In this document: positions 57,830 through 64,000 of the stretch, piece after piece
Layout of the letters: each line of letters starts with the position of its first letter
How positions within the stretch are numbered: position 1 is the stretch's first letter
Assembly: GCF_002367995.1 (NCBI RefSeq)
Contig: NZ_AP018207.1
Coordinates: 6,026,646 to 6,090,645 of the forward strand
DNA length: 64,000 nt
Reading direction: 5' to 3'
Origin: Calothrix brevissima NIES-22
GTDB taxonomy: Bacteria; Cyanobacteriota; Cyanobacteriia; Cyanobacteriales; Nostocaceae
Notes under the pieces: generated by a model
Told to the model about the DNA's origin: nothing
The model's input: only the letters and a program-made list of their open reading frames with translations
Database searches by the model: none
Program-made: the position numbers and the translations under genes

Positions 57830-59086
57830 TTACCAAGGGCCTCTAATTGCAAAGGTAATTCCTGGTGATTGCAAATTTACAAACATAATTTTGCCATCAG
57901 GAGAGAAGCAAATTCCCGCAAATTCTTCGGAATTTAAGGCATTACGGGCAAATTTATACAGTGTACCACTGGGGGTAATCCCGACAATAAAGATTTCGCC
58001 GTCGCCATCTTCACAAATGAACAAATCGCCATTAGGTGCAACGACAATATTATCTGGATAGTCGAGAATACTGCGATTATTTGGTTCCGCAAATAGCCGT
58101 ATTGTTTCCGTAGCTGGATTGTAGCGCCATACTTGACCGTAGCCAGCACTACCGCCATTGGTACAGCAAAAATAGATATCTCCTTTACCATAAAAGATAC
58201 CTTCGCCACGGCTAAACCTGGCTGCACCAAGGTTATAACCCTCAGATCTAACGGTATCAGAAGAAGGATCGGGGTTAGTAATGCGAACCCAATCTACTGA
58301 GTAGGCTTGACCAACTGTAAACCCTGTTTTAGTATTAGCTTTCAGTTTGATTTGAATTCTCAAAGCATACAGTGTACCGCCATCACTCAATTTACCTTTG
58401 GTATTAGGGACAAAACGGTATAATAAACCATCTCCCCGGTCTTCAGTCATATAGACATAACCTGTATTCGGGTCTATGGCTGCGGCTTCATGATTGAATC
58501 GACCCATCGCTGTTAATGGTACAGGAGTGACGAAACTCGTTGCACTGCTAGGAACTTCAAATACATAGCCGTGCTTCTTATTACCTGTTTCAAAACTTTC
58601 TTCGCAACTTAGCCAAGAACCCCAAGGAGTTGGGCCTCCTGCACAGTTGCGATCCGTACCAGCCAAAGAACCGTGATGTCTGAGTAATACTCTAGTGGAA
58701 CTAACTTCTAAAGTCGTAGTACCACCTTTGGCTTGGCTATCATATTTTTTACCACTGGGTGCGCCTACACTGCTACCTGATGAAAAGTTAAGTTCGTGGT
58801 TACGCACTAAAATAGTACTGCCATTTGTGCCGGGAAATGCTGCCATTCCGTCATGTCCACCCGGAACTTTGTAACCATCACTCATAGTTTGCCCAGCTTC
58901 AGACATTCTCACATAAGAAAATCCACTCGGCAAATCTAAAACACGTTTCGGATCGGATACCAAAGAACCATAAGGCCCGGCTGCAAAAGCGCGGTTAGCA
59001 TAAAAAGCTTGCAATGGAGATAATATCAGAGCACCAGCAGTTCCTGTTCCTGCTAAAGTAAAAAATTTCCGCCTTGATAAGGTCAC
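57830..59086 (-). CDS. PhoX/DUF839-family Tat-exported protein
   Basis: Predicted secreted phosphatase-like beta-propeller protein, about 418 residues. I start at the GTG at 59086 because AGGAG lies 6 bases before it; the in-frame ATG at 59113 would add nine residues. The N-terminus TLSRRKFFTLAGTGTAGALI is a twin-arginine signal cut near AFAAG. The body has GTNGSTILVRNHELNFSSG, GTDRNCAGGPTPWGSWLSCEESFE, RFNHEAAAIDPNTGYVYMTEDRGDG and PDNIVVAPNGDLFICEDGDG, in PhoX order (Ca/Fe-binding). Alkaline phosphatase activity is not certain; close relatives are annotated DUF839. Confidence 0.88.
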   Translation of the reverse strand: MTLSRRKFFTLAGTGTAGALILSPLQAFYANRAFAAGPYGSLVSDPKRVLDLPSGFSYVRMSEAGQTMSDGYKVPGGHDGMAAFPGTNGSTILVRNHELNFSSGSSVGAPSGKKYDSQAKGGTTTLEVSSTRVLLRHHGSLAGTDRNCAGGPTPWGSWLSCEESFETGNKKHGYVFEVPSSATSFVTPVPLTAMGRFNHEAAAIDPNTGYVYMTEDRGDGLLYRFVPNTKGKLSDGGTLYALRIQIKLKANTKTGFTVGQAYSVDWVRITNPDPSSDTVRSEGYNLGAARFSRGEGIFYGKGDIYFCCTNGGSAGYGQVWRYNPATETIRLFAEPNNRSILDYPDNIVVAPNGDLFICEDGDGEIFIVGITPSGTLYKFARNALNSEEFAGICFSPDGKIMFVNLQSPGITFAIRGPW

Positions 59087-59556
59087 AATATGCTCCTTAG
59101 TTTTTACTCTCATGGAGACAAAATTATTTATTTCTATTAAGAGAAAACTAAGAAATATTTATGAAAGGCAAAATTAATAATCTGCAAAATATTTAAGTTT
59201 AAACCTATCAAATCCCTGCTTTTCAAGATATGATGATAAATTCTTTTATAACGTTAATTGCCGTCGCCATAAATAGAAAATATAGCTTATTTTAACCAAA
59301 GGATAAATTAGTTTAAAAATTAGTTGATGAAATTAAGAAAAATTCTAGTTTAGGTTAAGTAAAGTTTGGCGATCGCATCCCCGACCTCTTAGATAAATCA
59401 GGTATCTTATACCAATTTTTTATGAGGCTGTATAGAATTCGATCCCCCCTAGCCTGCCTTCAAAAAGGGGGGAATTAGAATCGAAGTCCCCCTTAAAAAG
59501 GAAGATTTAGGGTGATATAGATATATGCAACTTCATATTTAATTGGTATTTACAAC
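59087..59556. other. Spacer of about 470 bp with palindromic element
   Basis: A/T-rich without a gene; holds the TACCAATT-bounded element at 59410-59548. Confidence 0.5.
59410..59548. mobile_element. TACCAATT-bounded element with CCCCCC/GGGGGG core
   Basis: 139 bp. Inverted ends are TACCAATT...TATGAGG / CTTCATATTTAATTGGTA. The core has CCCCCCTAGCCTGCCTT...AAGGGGGG and a second AAGTCCCCCTT. No coding. It shares ends, but not its core, with copies A-D. Confidence 0.72.
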
Positions 59557-60117
59557 TCAGCAATGACTCGATTTGAGAAAATTCAACCCTAAGAATAGCG
59601 CCGCCACCGTACCGGCTACTGCAATTTCTCCTTGAGCAATTTTTGTCAAAACTGCATCTACAGGAATTAATAAAACCTCAATTTCTTCTGTAATATCTAA
59701 CTGTTGTTCTTTAACTTTAACGACATTTTCAGCTAAAAATAAATGTATTTGATTGGTATCTTTACTTGGTTTATCGTATAGGGTGGCGATTTTCCTAAAT
59801 TGTTGAGTAATATAACCAGTTTCTTCTGCTAATTCCCTCACTGCTGCTACTTCTGCACTTTCTTGTTGAGGGTTGAAACTGCCCGCAGGTAATTCGATAA
59901 AAAAATCACCGACAGCGTGCCGATATTGGCGGACAAAGACAATTTCTTGATTAGTAGTTATCGGTAAAATTAAAGCTACTTCCGGTTTAATATTGACAAA
60001 ATAATCATCGATAATTTTGCCATTAGGTAATTCGATTTCATCTTGTCTAACTTGACACCAAGGATGATCCAATACCATTTTGGATTGAAGGATTGTCCAT
60101 TTTTTTAAATTAGTCAT
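59557..60117 (-). CDS. NUDIX hydrolase (ADP-ribose-pyrophosphatase-like)
   Basis: Hydrolyses a nucleoside diphosphate linked to another group. The 186 residues contain the Nudix helix in the form ELPAGSFNPQQES...VRELAEETGY (one residue longer than the consensus between G and E). QVRQDEIELPNG, PEVALILPIT and FVRQYRHAVGDFFIE place it with ADP-ribose pyrophosphatases. I start at the ATG 60117 (MTNLKKWTILQS); a longer frame from 60168 is made of GGGCATT repeats. The start codon lies inside a repeat, so the ribosome-binding site is unclear. Confidence 0.88.
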   Translation of the reverse strand: MTNLKKWTILQSKMVLDHPWCQVRQDEIELPNGKIIDDYFVNIKPEVALILPITTNQEIVFVRQYRHAVGDFFIELPAGSFNPQQESAEVAAVRELAEETGYITQQFRKIATLYDKPSKDTNQIHLFLAENVVKVKEQQLDITEEIEVLLIPVDAVLTKIAQGEIAVAGTVAALFLGLNFLKSSHC

Positions 60118-60189
60118 TGGGCATTGGGCATTGGGCATGGGATAAAAAAACACTCTTGGAACAGTCAACAGTCAACAGTCAACAGTCAT
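60108..60189. repeat. STRR clusters (GGGCATT and CAACAGT)
   Basis: Three GGGCATT/TTGGGCA heptads at 60116-60139 overlap the NUDIX start, and four CAACAGT heptads at 60163-60188. Confidence 0.78.
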
Positions 60190-60296
60190 CAAAATCTTTT
60201 TCGGTAAAAAAGTATAACAGATTGGTACAAATAACTAAACTTTAGCGCTAAAGTGTGATATTTGTGTAATTCACCTGGCTTGAAATCAAGATATTT

Positions 60297-61349
60297 ATGG
60301 AAGTTCAAGTAAAAATATTTACTGTCAATAAGCGGTTTCCCTTGACGATTAGTCGGGGGACGACGGCACAGACAACAAATATCTGGGTGATTGTTTCTCA
60401 AGATGGGATTGAGGGCTGGGGGGAAGCGTCGCCTTTTGGTGTGGGCAATCATTCGCAATCAACTGATAAAATTAAGGATGCTTTGCAGCAAGTAACGCCG
60501 ATTTTGCAAGGATTTAGCCCGTTACAACGGCAGCAAGTTGAGGCTGAGTTAATTAAGTTGCAGGTTCCTTCGGCTGTGAGGGCGGCGCTGGATATGGCGA
60601 TGCATGATTGGTTGGGTAAGCTGGTGGGGTTACCATTATGGCAACTTTGGGGACTGGAACGCGATCGCATTGTCCCCACTTCAGTTACTATCGGCATTAA
60701 TACCCCAGAAGGGGCGCGAACTAGGGCGCGGGATTGGTTAAAATTTACAGATATCCGTGTTTTTAAGGTGAAGCTAGGTAATCCGGATGGCATAGATGCA
60801 GACAGGAAAATGTTATTAGCAGTCAAAGAAGAAGCACCAAATTTGGAATTCTTTGTTGATGCTAATGGCGGTTGGAGTTTAAGCGATGCAGTAGAAATGT
60901 GTAATTGGCTAGCCGATTTAGGTATAAAGTATGTAGAACAGCCATTGCCCAGGGGACAGGAAACTAGTTTAGTCGAACTTAAGCAGCATACATCCCTGCC
61001 GATTTTTGTGGATGAAAGTTGCTTTAACAGTGCGGATATTCCTCAGTTAGCTAACTATGTTGATGGTATTAATATCAAACTAATGAAATCAGGCGGCTTA
61101 ACCGAAGCCATGCGCATGGTACACACAGCCAAAGCCTATGGTTTGCAAGTTATGTTTGGTTGCTATTCTGATAGTTCGCTAGCGAATACAGCCGCAGCAC
61201 AACTAGCACCGCTAGCTGATTATCTCGATTTAGACAGTCATTTAAACTTAATCGACGATCCTTTTGTGGGTGCATCAATTCACCAAGGGAAAGTCTTGCC
61301 CAACGATTTACCAGGTTTGGGGGTACAATATATTGCGTCTGCCACTTAA
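60297..61349 (+). CDS. Dipeptide epimerase / acyl-amino-acid racemase-like (enolase superfamily)
   Basis: 350 residues. The enolase-superfamily barrel shows the catalytic KxK in RVFKVKLGN (about residue 160), metal ligands in FVDANGGW, VEQPL and FVDES, and the second catalytic Lys in INIKLMKSGG. The C-terminal DYLDLDSHLNLIDDPF fits the DxD motif of L-Ala-D/L-Glu epimerases. It overlaps the following DUF1611 gene by 17 bases, so both are one translational unit. The same pair in marine bacteria (DgcA/DgcN) racemises and acetylates D-glutamate; wall-peptide recycling is the other option. Confidence 0.9.
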   Translation: MEVQVKIFTVNKRFPLTISRGTTAQTTNIWVIVSQDGIEGWGEASPFGVGNHSQSTDKIKDALQQVTPILQGFSPLQRQQVEAELIKLQVPSAVRAALDMAMHDWLGKLVGLPLWQLWGLERDRIVPTSVTIGINTPEGARTRARDWLKFTDIRVFKVKLGNPDGIDADRKMLLAVKEEAPNLEFFVDANGGWSLSDAVEMCNWLADLGIKYVEQPLPRGQETSLVELKQHTSLPIFVDESCFNSADIPQLANYVDGINIKLMKSGGLTEAMRMVHTAKAYGLQVMFGCYSDSSLANTAAAQLAPLADYLDLDSHLNLIDDPFVGASIHQGKVLPNDLPGLGVQYIASAT

Positions 61350-62379
61350 TCAACGAATAGCTATTTTGTTACATGAGGGAACTGCTGGCCCTCAAGGAAA
61401 AACCGGGTTATCATTGTTACGTTACAGTGAAGCCCCAATCGTCGCTATCATCGATCGCGAATGTGTTGGTAGATCCTTAACAGACATCACAGGTATTAAG
61501 CGTGATGTTCCCATAGTCGAATCTGTAACCGCATCCTTACAATATCAGCCGCAAGTTTTGGTAATTGGGATTGCTCCCAAAGGCGGTACTGTACCAGATG
61601 ATTATTGGATAGAAATCAAAAATGCCTTACAAGCTGGGATGTCATTGGTAAATGGTTTACACACACCATTAGCAACCATACCAGAATTAAATGCACTGCT
61701 AAAACCAGGGCAATTAATTTGGGATGTGCGCAAAGAACCACCGAATTTAGGCATTGCTAGCGGTTTAGCGCGTACCCTTCCCTGTCGGCGGGTGTTGACT
61801 GTGGGTACTGATATGGCGATTGGTAAAATGTCAACTAGCCTAGAAATGCATTGGGCATCAAAGCTGCGGGGTTGGCGTTCTAAATTTTTAGCTACCGGTC
61901 AAACTGGTGTCATGCTAGAAGGGGATGGTGTAGCCTTAGATGCTGTGCGGGTAGATTATGCGGCTGGCGCTGTCGAACAAATGCTGATGCGCTATGGTAA
62001 AAACTACGACATTGTGCATATTGAAGGGCAAGGTTCTTTATTACACCCCGGTTCAACGGCGACTTTACCCTTAATTCGTGGTTCTCAACCTACCCAACTA
62101 GTGTTAGTTCATCGCGCTGGACAAACTCATAACCGCAATAATCCCCATGTACCGATTCCGCCTTTACCAGAGGTGATTAAGCTGTATGAAACAGTAGCGA
62201 GTGCTGGCGGTGCTTTTGGCCCGGTGCCTGTTGTGGCTGTAGCCTTAAATACTGTAGGCTTAGATGAAAATGCGGCGAAAGATGCGATCGCACAAACTAC
62301 AAAATTAACTGGTTTACCTTGTACCGATGCTGTCCGTTTTGATGCTAATGTCCTGTTAGATGCAGTAATGAAAAGTTAA
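61333..62379 (+). CDS. DUF1611 (DgcN-like) acyltransferase/NTPase
   Basis: About 348 residues from a TTG at 61333 (LRLPLNQRIAILLHEG), preceded by GGGGGT. A longer frame from 61264 is unlikely, since it lies fully inside the preceding gene. Conserved segments are IDRECVGRSL, GIAPKGG, LVNGLHTPL, VGTDMAIGKMSTSLEMH (a P-loop-like VGTDxxxGKMT/S), TGQTGVMLEGDGVALDAVRVDYAAGA and IVHIEGQGSLLHPG. In D-glutamate catabolism DgcN of this family N-acetylates D-Glu. Pairing with an epimerase here supports a related amino-acid route. Confidence 0.88.
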   Translation: MRLPLNQRIAILLHEGTAGPQGKTGLSLLRYSEAPIVAIIDRECVGRSLTDITGIKRDVPIVESVTASLQYQPQVLVIGIAPKGGTVPDDYWIEIKNALQAGMSLVNGLHTPLATIPELNALLKPGQLIWDVRKEPPNLGIASGLARTLPCRRVLTVGTDMAIGKMSTSLEMHWASKLRGWRSKFLATGQTGVMLEGDGVALDAVRVDYAAGAVEQMLMRYGKNYDIVHIEGQGSLLHPGSTATLPLIRGSQPTQLVLVHRAGQTHNRNNPHVPIPPLPEVIKLYETVASAGGAFGPVPVVAVALNTVGLDENAAKDAIAQTTKLTGLPCTDAVRFDANVLLDAVMKS

Positions 62380-62447
62380 TTTTTATTTGGTTTGCAAATA
62401 TATGAACTCGTTGTCATCAGCGAGTTTATATTTGGGAAATTAAGGTA

Positions 62448-62545
62448 TACCAAGTTAAATAATGTTTGCGATACATCAACATATTCTAGAGGGCATGGCA
62501 ATGCCATGCCCCTACAATCTATCGTATTCTTTTTTCAAATTGGTA
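62448..62545 (-). mobile_element. TACCAATT-family MITE-like element, copy D
   Basis: 98 bp in reverse orientation: TACCAAGTTAAATAATG, GCGATACATCAACATATTC, the GGGCATGGCAATGCCATGCCC hairpin and CGTATTCTTTTTTC...ATTGGTA. Compares along its full length to copy C read in reverse. Confidence 0.88.
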
Positions 62546-62580
62546 CAACATAGTCATGATTTTGGGGTTGTGGAGGAGTG

Positions 62581-62602
62581 GAGACGCGATTTATCGCGTC
62601 TC
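62581..62602. repeat. 22-bp palindrome GAGACGCGAT-TT-ATCGCGTCTC
   Basis: Perfect inverted repeat with 10-bp arms and a TT centre, intergenic. A single copy in the window. Confidence 0.8.
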
Positions 62603-62653
62603 TACAAAATTTAATAATGACAAATGACAAATGACCAATGACCAATGACAAAT

Positions 62654-63190
62654 CTACACTAATCGCAAATAAGGACACTTTTCTAAAAAACTAGCTGCTT
62701 TGTTATGCGCATCAAGATTATCAGTATGGACGGGTGTAGGACGGATAATTCCATTAAATAAATCATCTAAGCCGTAGGGGGTAAAAAACTCCCATTGTCC
62801 TTGCAAATCTACCCGCACCCCTACAGCCGTAGCAGTATGCAACCATTGGGAAATACCATCTTCTGTACTTTGGTAGGTTGTTTCACCTTTGCGCCAACGA
62901 GCAAAACTAGCTTGATTTTTAACATCAAATTGCTGGTCGGGGAATTGGGCGATGAGTGTATTTTTGGCTGCTAGTTCTTGAGCGCGATCGCCTTGGATAT
63001 CGTAAAATGCAATATCAAAATCCTTAATTATTAACTCGCAGTCATCGCCAAAAATTGCGCGCCAGACTGTATTACGTACCGCACCGCCAGCTAACCACCA
63101 GTCAGGTAGATGAAGTTGCGCGATCGCGGGTAAAATCATCCCTACAGGTGTATCAGCTAAGATCGTCTGTAAGCGAGTGTTACTGTTCAT
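62654..63190 (-). CDS. Nucleotidyltransferase-like protein (NTP_transf_6 / DUF925)
   Basis: 178 residues from the ATG at 63190 (MNSNTRLQTILADTPVGMILP); the longer frame from 63235 is unconserved in look. The family core WWLAGGAVRNTVW followed by CELIIKDFDIAFYD gives the G-G...D-x-D of the nucleotidyltransferase fold. VRVDLQGQWEFFTPYGLDDLFNGIIRPTP is the DUF925 signature. Substrate unknown. Monocistronic. Confidence 0.88.
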   Translation of the reverse strand: MNSNTRLQTILADTPVGMILPAIAQLHLPDWWLAGGAVRNTVWRAIFGDDCELIIKDFDIAFYDIQGDRAQELAAKNTLIAQFPDQQFDVKNQASFARWRKGETTYQSTEDGISQWLHTATAVGVRVDLQGQWEFFTPYGLDDLFNGIIRPTPVHTDNLDAHNKAASFLEKCPYLRLV

Positions 63191-63324
63191 ATCAAATTTG
63201 TAAGAATTGCCACCAGCAAGCGAAAATATTAGCATTCATCATTTGCTTAATTTTGTCTAGTTCTTCATACATAGGATTAAATTAAATTTAATTAAAGTTT
63301 AAATTGTGAATTTAATTGTTAATT

Positions 63325-64000
63325 ATGGAAGACTTATTTGCCAACATAGAACTGATACTGAATCAGGAACTACCTTCTCTCCCAGATGCACAGCAAAAAC
63401 TACTCAAAGAAACCAGCATTGATGAAAATCAACCGGGTACAATTCTGCGTGATTTCCAAACTTTAATCGACTTTCTTCAACCCATAGGTGTGGAAGTCAG
63501 TAGTGTAAATAATCTGCTTCCTTTAAAAGTACTCTCGGAACTTAATTTACGTTTAAGTCACCCAATAGATACAAAACTCAAACGTCCTGTACAAAAATCC
63601 TATCCTTACATCAATGGACTTTATTTGTTATTACGCAGTTCGGGAATTGGACAAATTACATCTCAAGGTAAAAAACAATTTTTAGTATTAGATGAAGCTG
63701 TCTTAGAATGTTGGTCTAAGCTCAATGTTACAGAACGTTATTTCACCTTACTGGAAGCTTGGCTAATTTGGGGAAATAATGAAGTTTTAGGCGAACGTCA
63801 CGATTCATGGAATAATTTATTTAAATGTATTCAGTTTTGGGGAAAGATACCCGATAAAGGCTTAAAATTTACTAAATATGATGACCAACAAGGTCTTGGC
63901 TATTATCCTGGACTGCATAATGTCGCTTTATTAGAGTTATTTGGATTTTTAACTCTTAACCCCGGAAAAGCTCAAGAGGGTAAGGGATGGCGCATTGCTA
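63325..64000 (+). CDS. Unknown protein, partial at window end
   Basis: An open frame from the ATG at 63325 with no stop up to base 64000, giving 225 visible residues (MEDLFANIELILNQELPSLP...). It is soluble, with helical N-terminal part and ITSQGKKQFLVLDEAVLECWSKLNVTERYFTLLEAWLIWG. The look recalls the plasmid pRiA4b ORF-3-like family seen in cyanobacteria, but I cannot confirm it. The rest, including any diagnostic C-terminal domain, lies outside. Confidence 0.75.
   Translation, partial: MEDLFANIELILNQELPSLPDAQQKLLKETSIDENQPGTILRDFQTLIDFLQPIGVEVSSVNNLLPLKVLSELNLRLSHPIDTKLKRPVQKSYPYINGLYLLLRSSGIGQITSQGKKQFLVLDEAVLECWSKLNVTERYFTLLEAWLIWGNNEVLGERHDSWNNLFKCIQFWGKIPDKGLKFTKYDDQQGLGYYPGLHNVALLELFGFLTLNPGKAQEGKGWRIA

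Larger units (their letters stand above)
62380..62653. other. Spacer with TACCAATT copy D and palindrome
   Basis: Holds copy D (62448-62545), a perfect palindrome with arms GAGACGCGAT / ATCGCGTCTC (62581-62602) and ACAAATG/ACCAATG heptads (62619-62650). No gene. Confidence 0.75.

Overview
The window comes from a filamentous, probably heterocyst-forming cyanobacterium (Nostoc/Calothrix/Tolypothrix type). Signs of this are frequent HIP1 octamers (GCGATCGC), many heptanucleotide short tandem repeats (STRRs) between genes and even inside the RNase P RNA, a COP23-family protein, a protein with a Mo-dependent nitrogenase C-terminal domain, a long LrtA-type ribosome hibernation factor, cyanobacterial ADP-glucose pyrophosphorylase and a two-domain sucrose-phosphate synthase. 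No rRNA, tRNA or CRISPR array was found. Most of the window is ordinary chromosome with single genes or pairs separated by repeat-rich spacers.

Layout. 0-5 kb: the start of a Tat lipoprotein leaving the window, a small unknown protein, glgC, fabG and a MraY/WecA-family sugar-phosphate transferase. 5.5-12.2 kb: a groEL without groES under a perfect CIRCE operator, corA, an unknown membrane-anchored protein, rnpB (with STRRs in its variable arm), rnc and a Gfo/Idh/MocA oxidoreductase. 12.2-15.4 kb: a small accessory patch with a methyltransferase fused to a PmeII-like endonuclease, an Rpn-family nuclease and a MITE-like element. 15.4-21.6 kb: small conserved proteins, a haem-oxygenase-like diiron oxidase, a methyltransferase, a GCS2-type ligase and a TerB/Mo-nitrogenase-C protein. 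21.8-33.4 kb: obgE, a Uma2 nuclease, a multispanning acyltransferase-like protein, a PrxQ peroxiredoxin, lrtA, lipB, a parvulin, an ABC exporter, a GalU-like enzyme and a putative lipoprotein. 33.6-36 kb: small unknown proteins among repeats.

36.2-45.7 kb holds the most unusual block. After a type II NADH dehydrogenase comes a giant (about 1557 residue) low-complexity, helical, modular protein. Three YbjN/secretion-chaperone-like genes follow closely, and then a decayed feoB carrying a MITE-like insertion. I read the giant gene and its three partners as a candidate effector or toxin with dedicated chaperones or immunity proteins, possibly cargo of a contractile injection system encoded elsewhere. 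This is inference; no injection-system structural genes lie in the window.

45.8-64 kb: radC, a multi-PAS histidine kinase whose GAF domain carries both cysteines typical of DXCF-type cyanobacteriochromes, a tandem crcB pair for fluoride export, sucrose-phosphate synthase, a COP23 protein, an M48 peptidase with TPR-like helices, a PhoX-like Tat protein, a NUDIX hydrolase, a dipeptide-epimerase/DUF1611 pair that resembles DgcA/DgcN of D-glutamate metabolism, a nucleotidyltransferase-like protein and an unknown gene cut by the window end. At least four families of short non-coding palindromic or MITE-like elements recur across the window.
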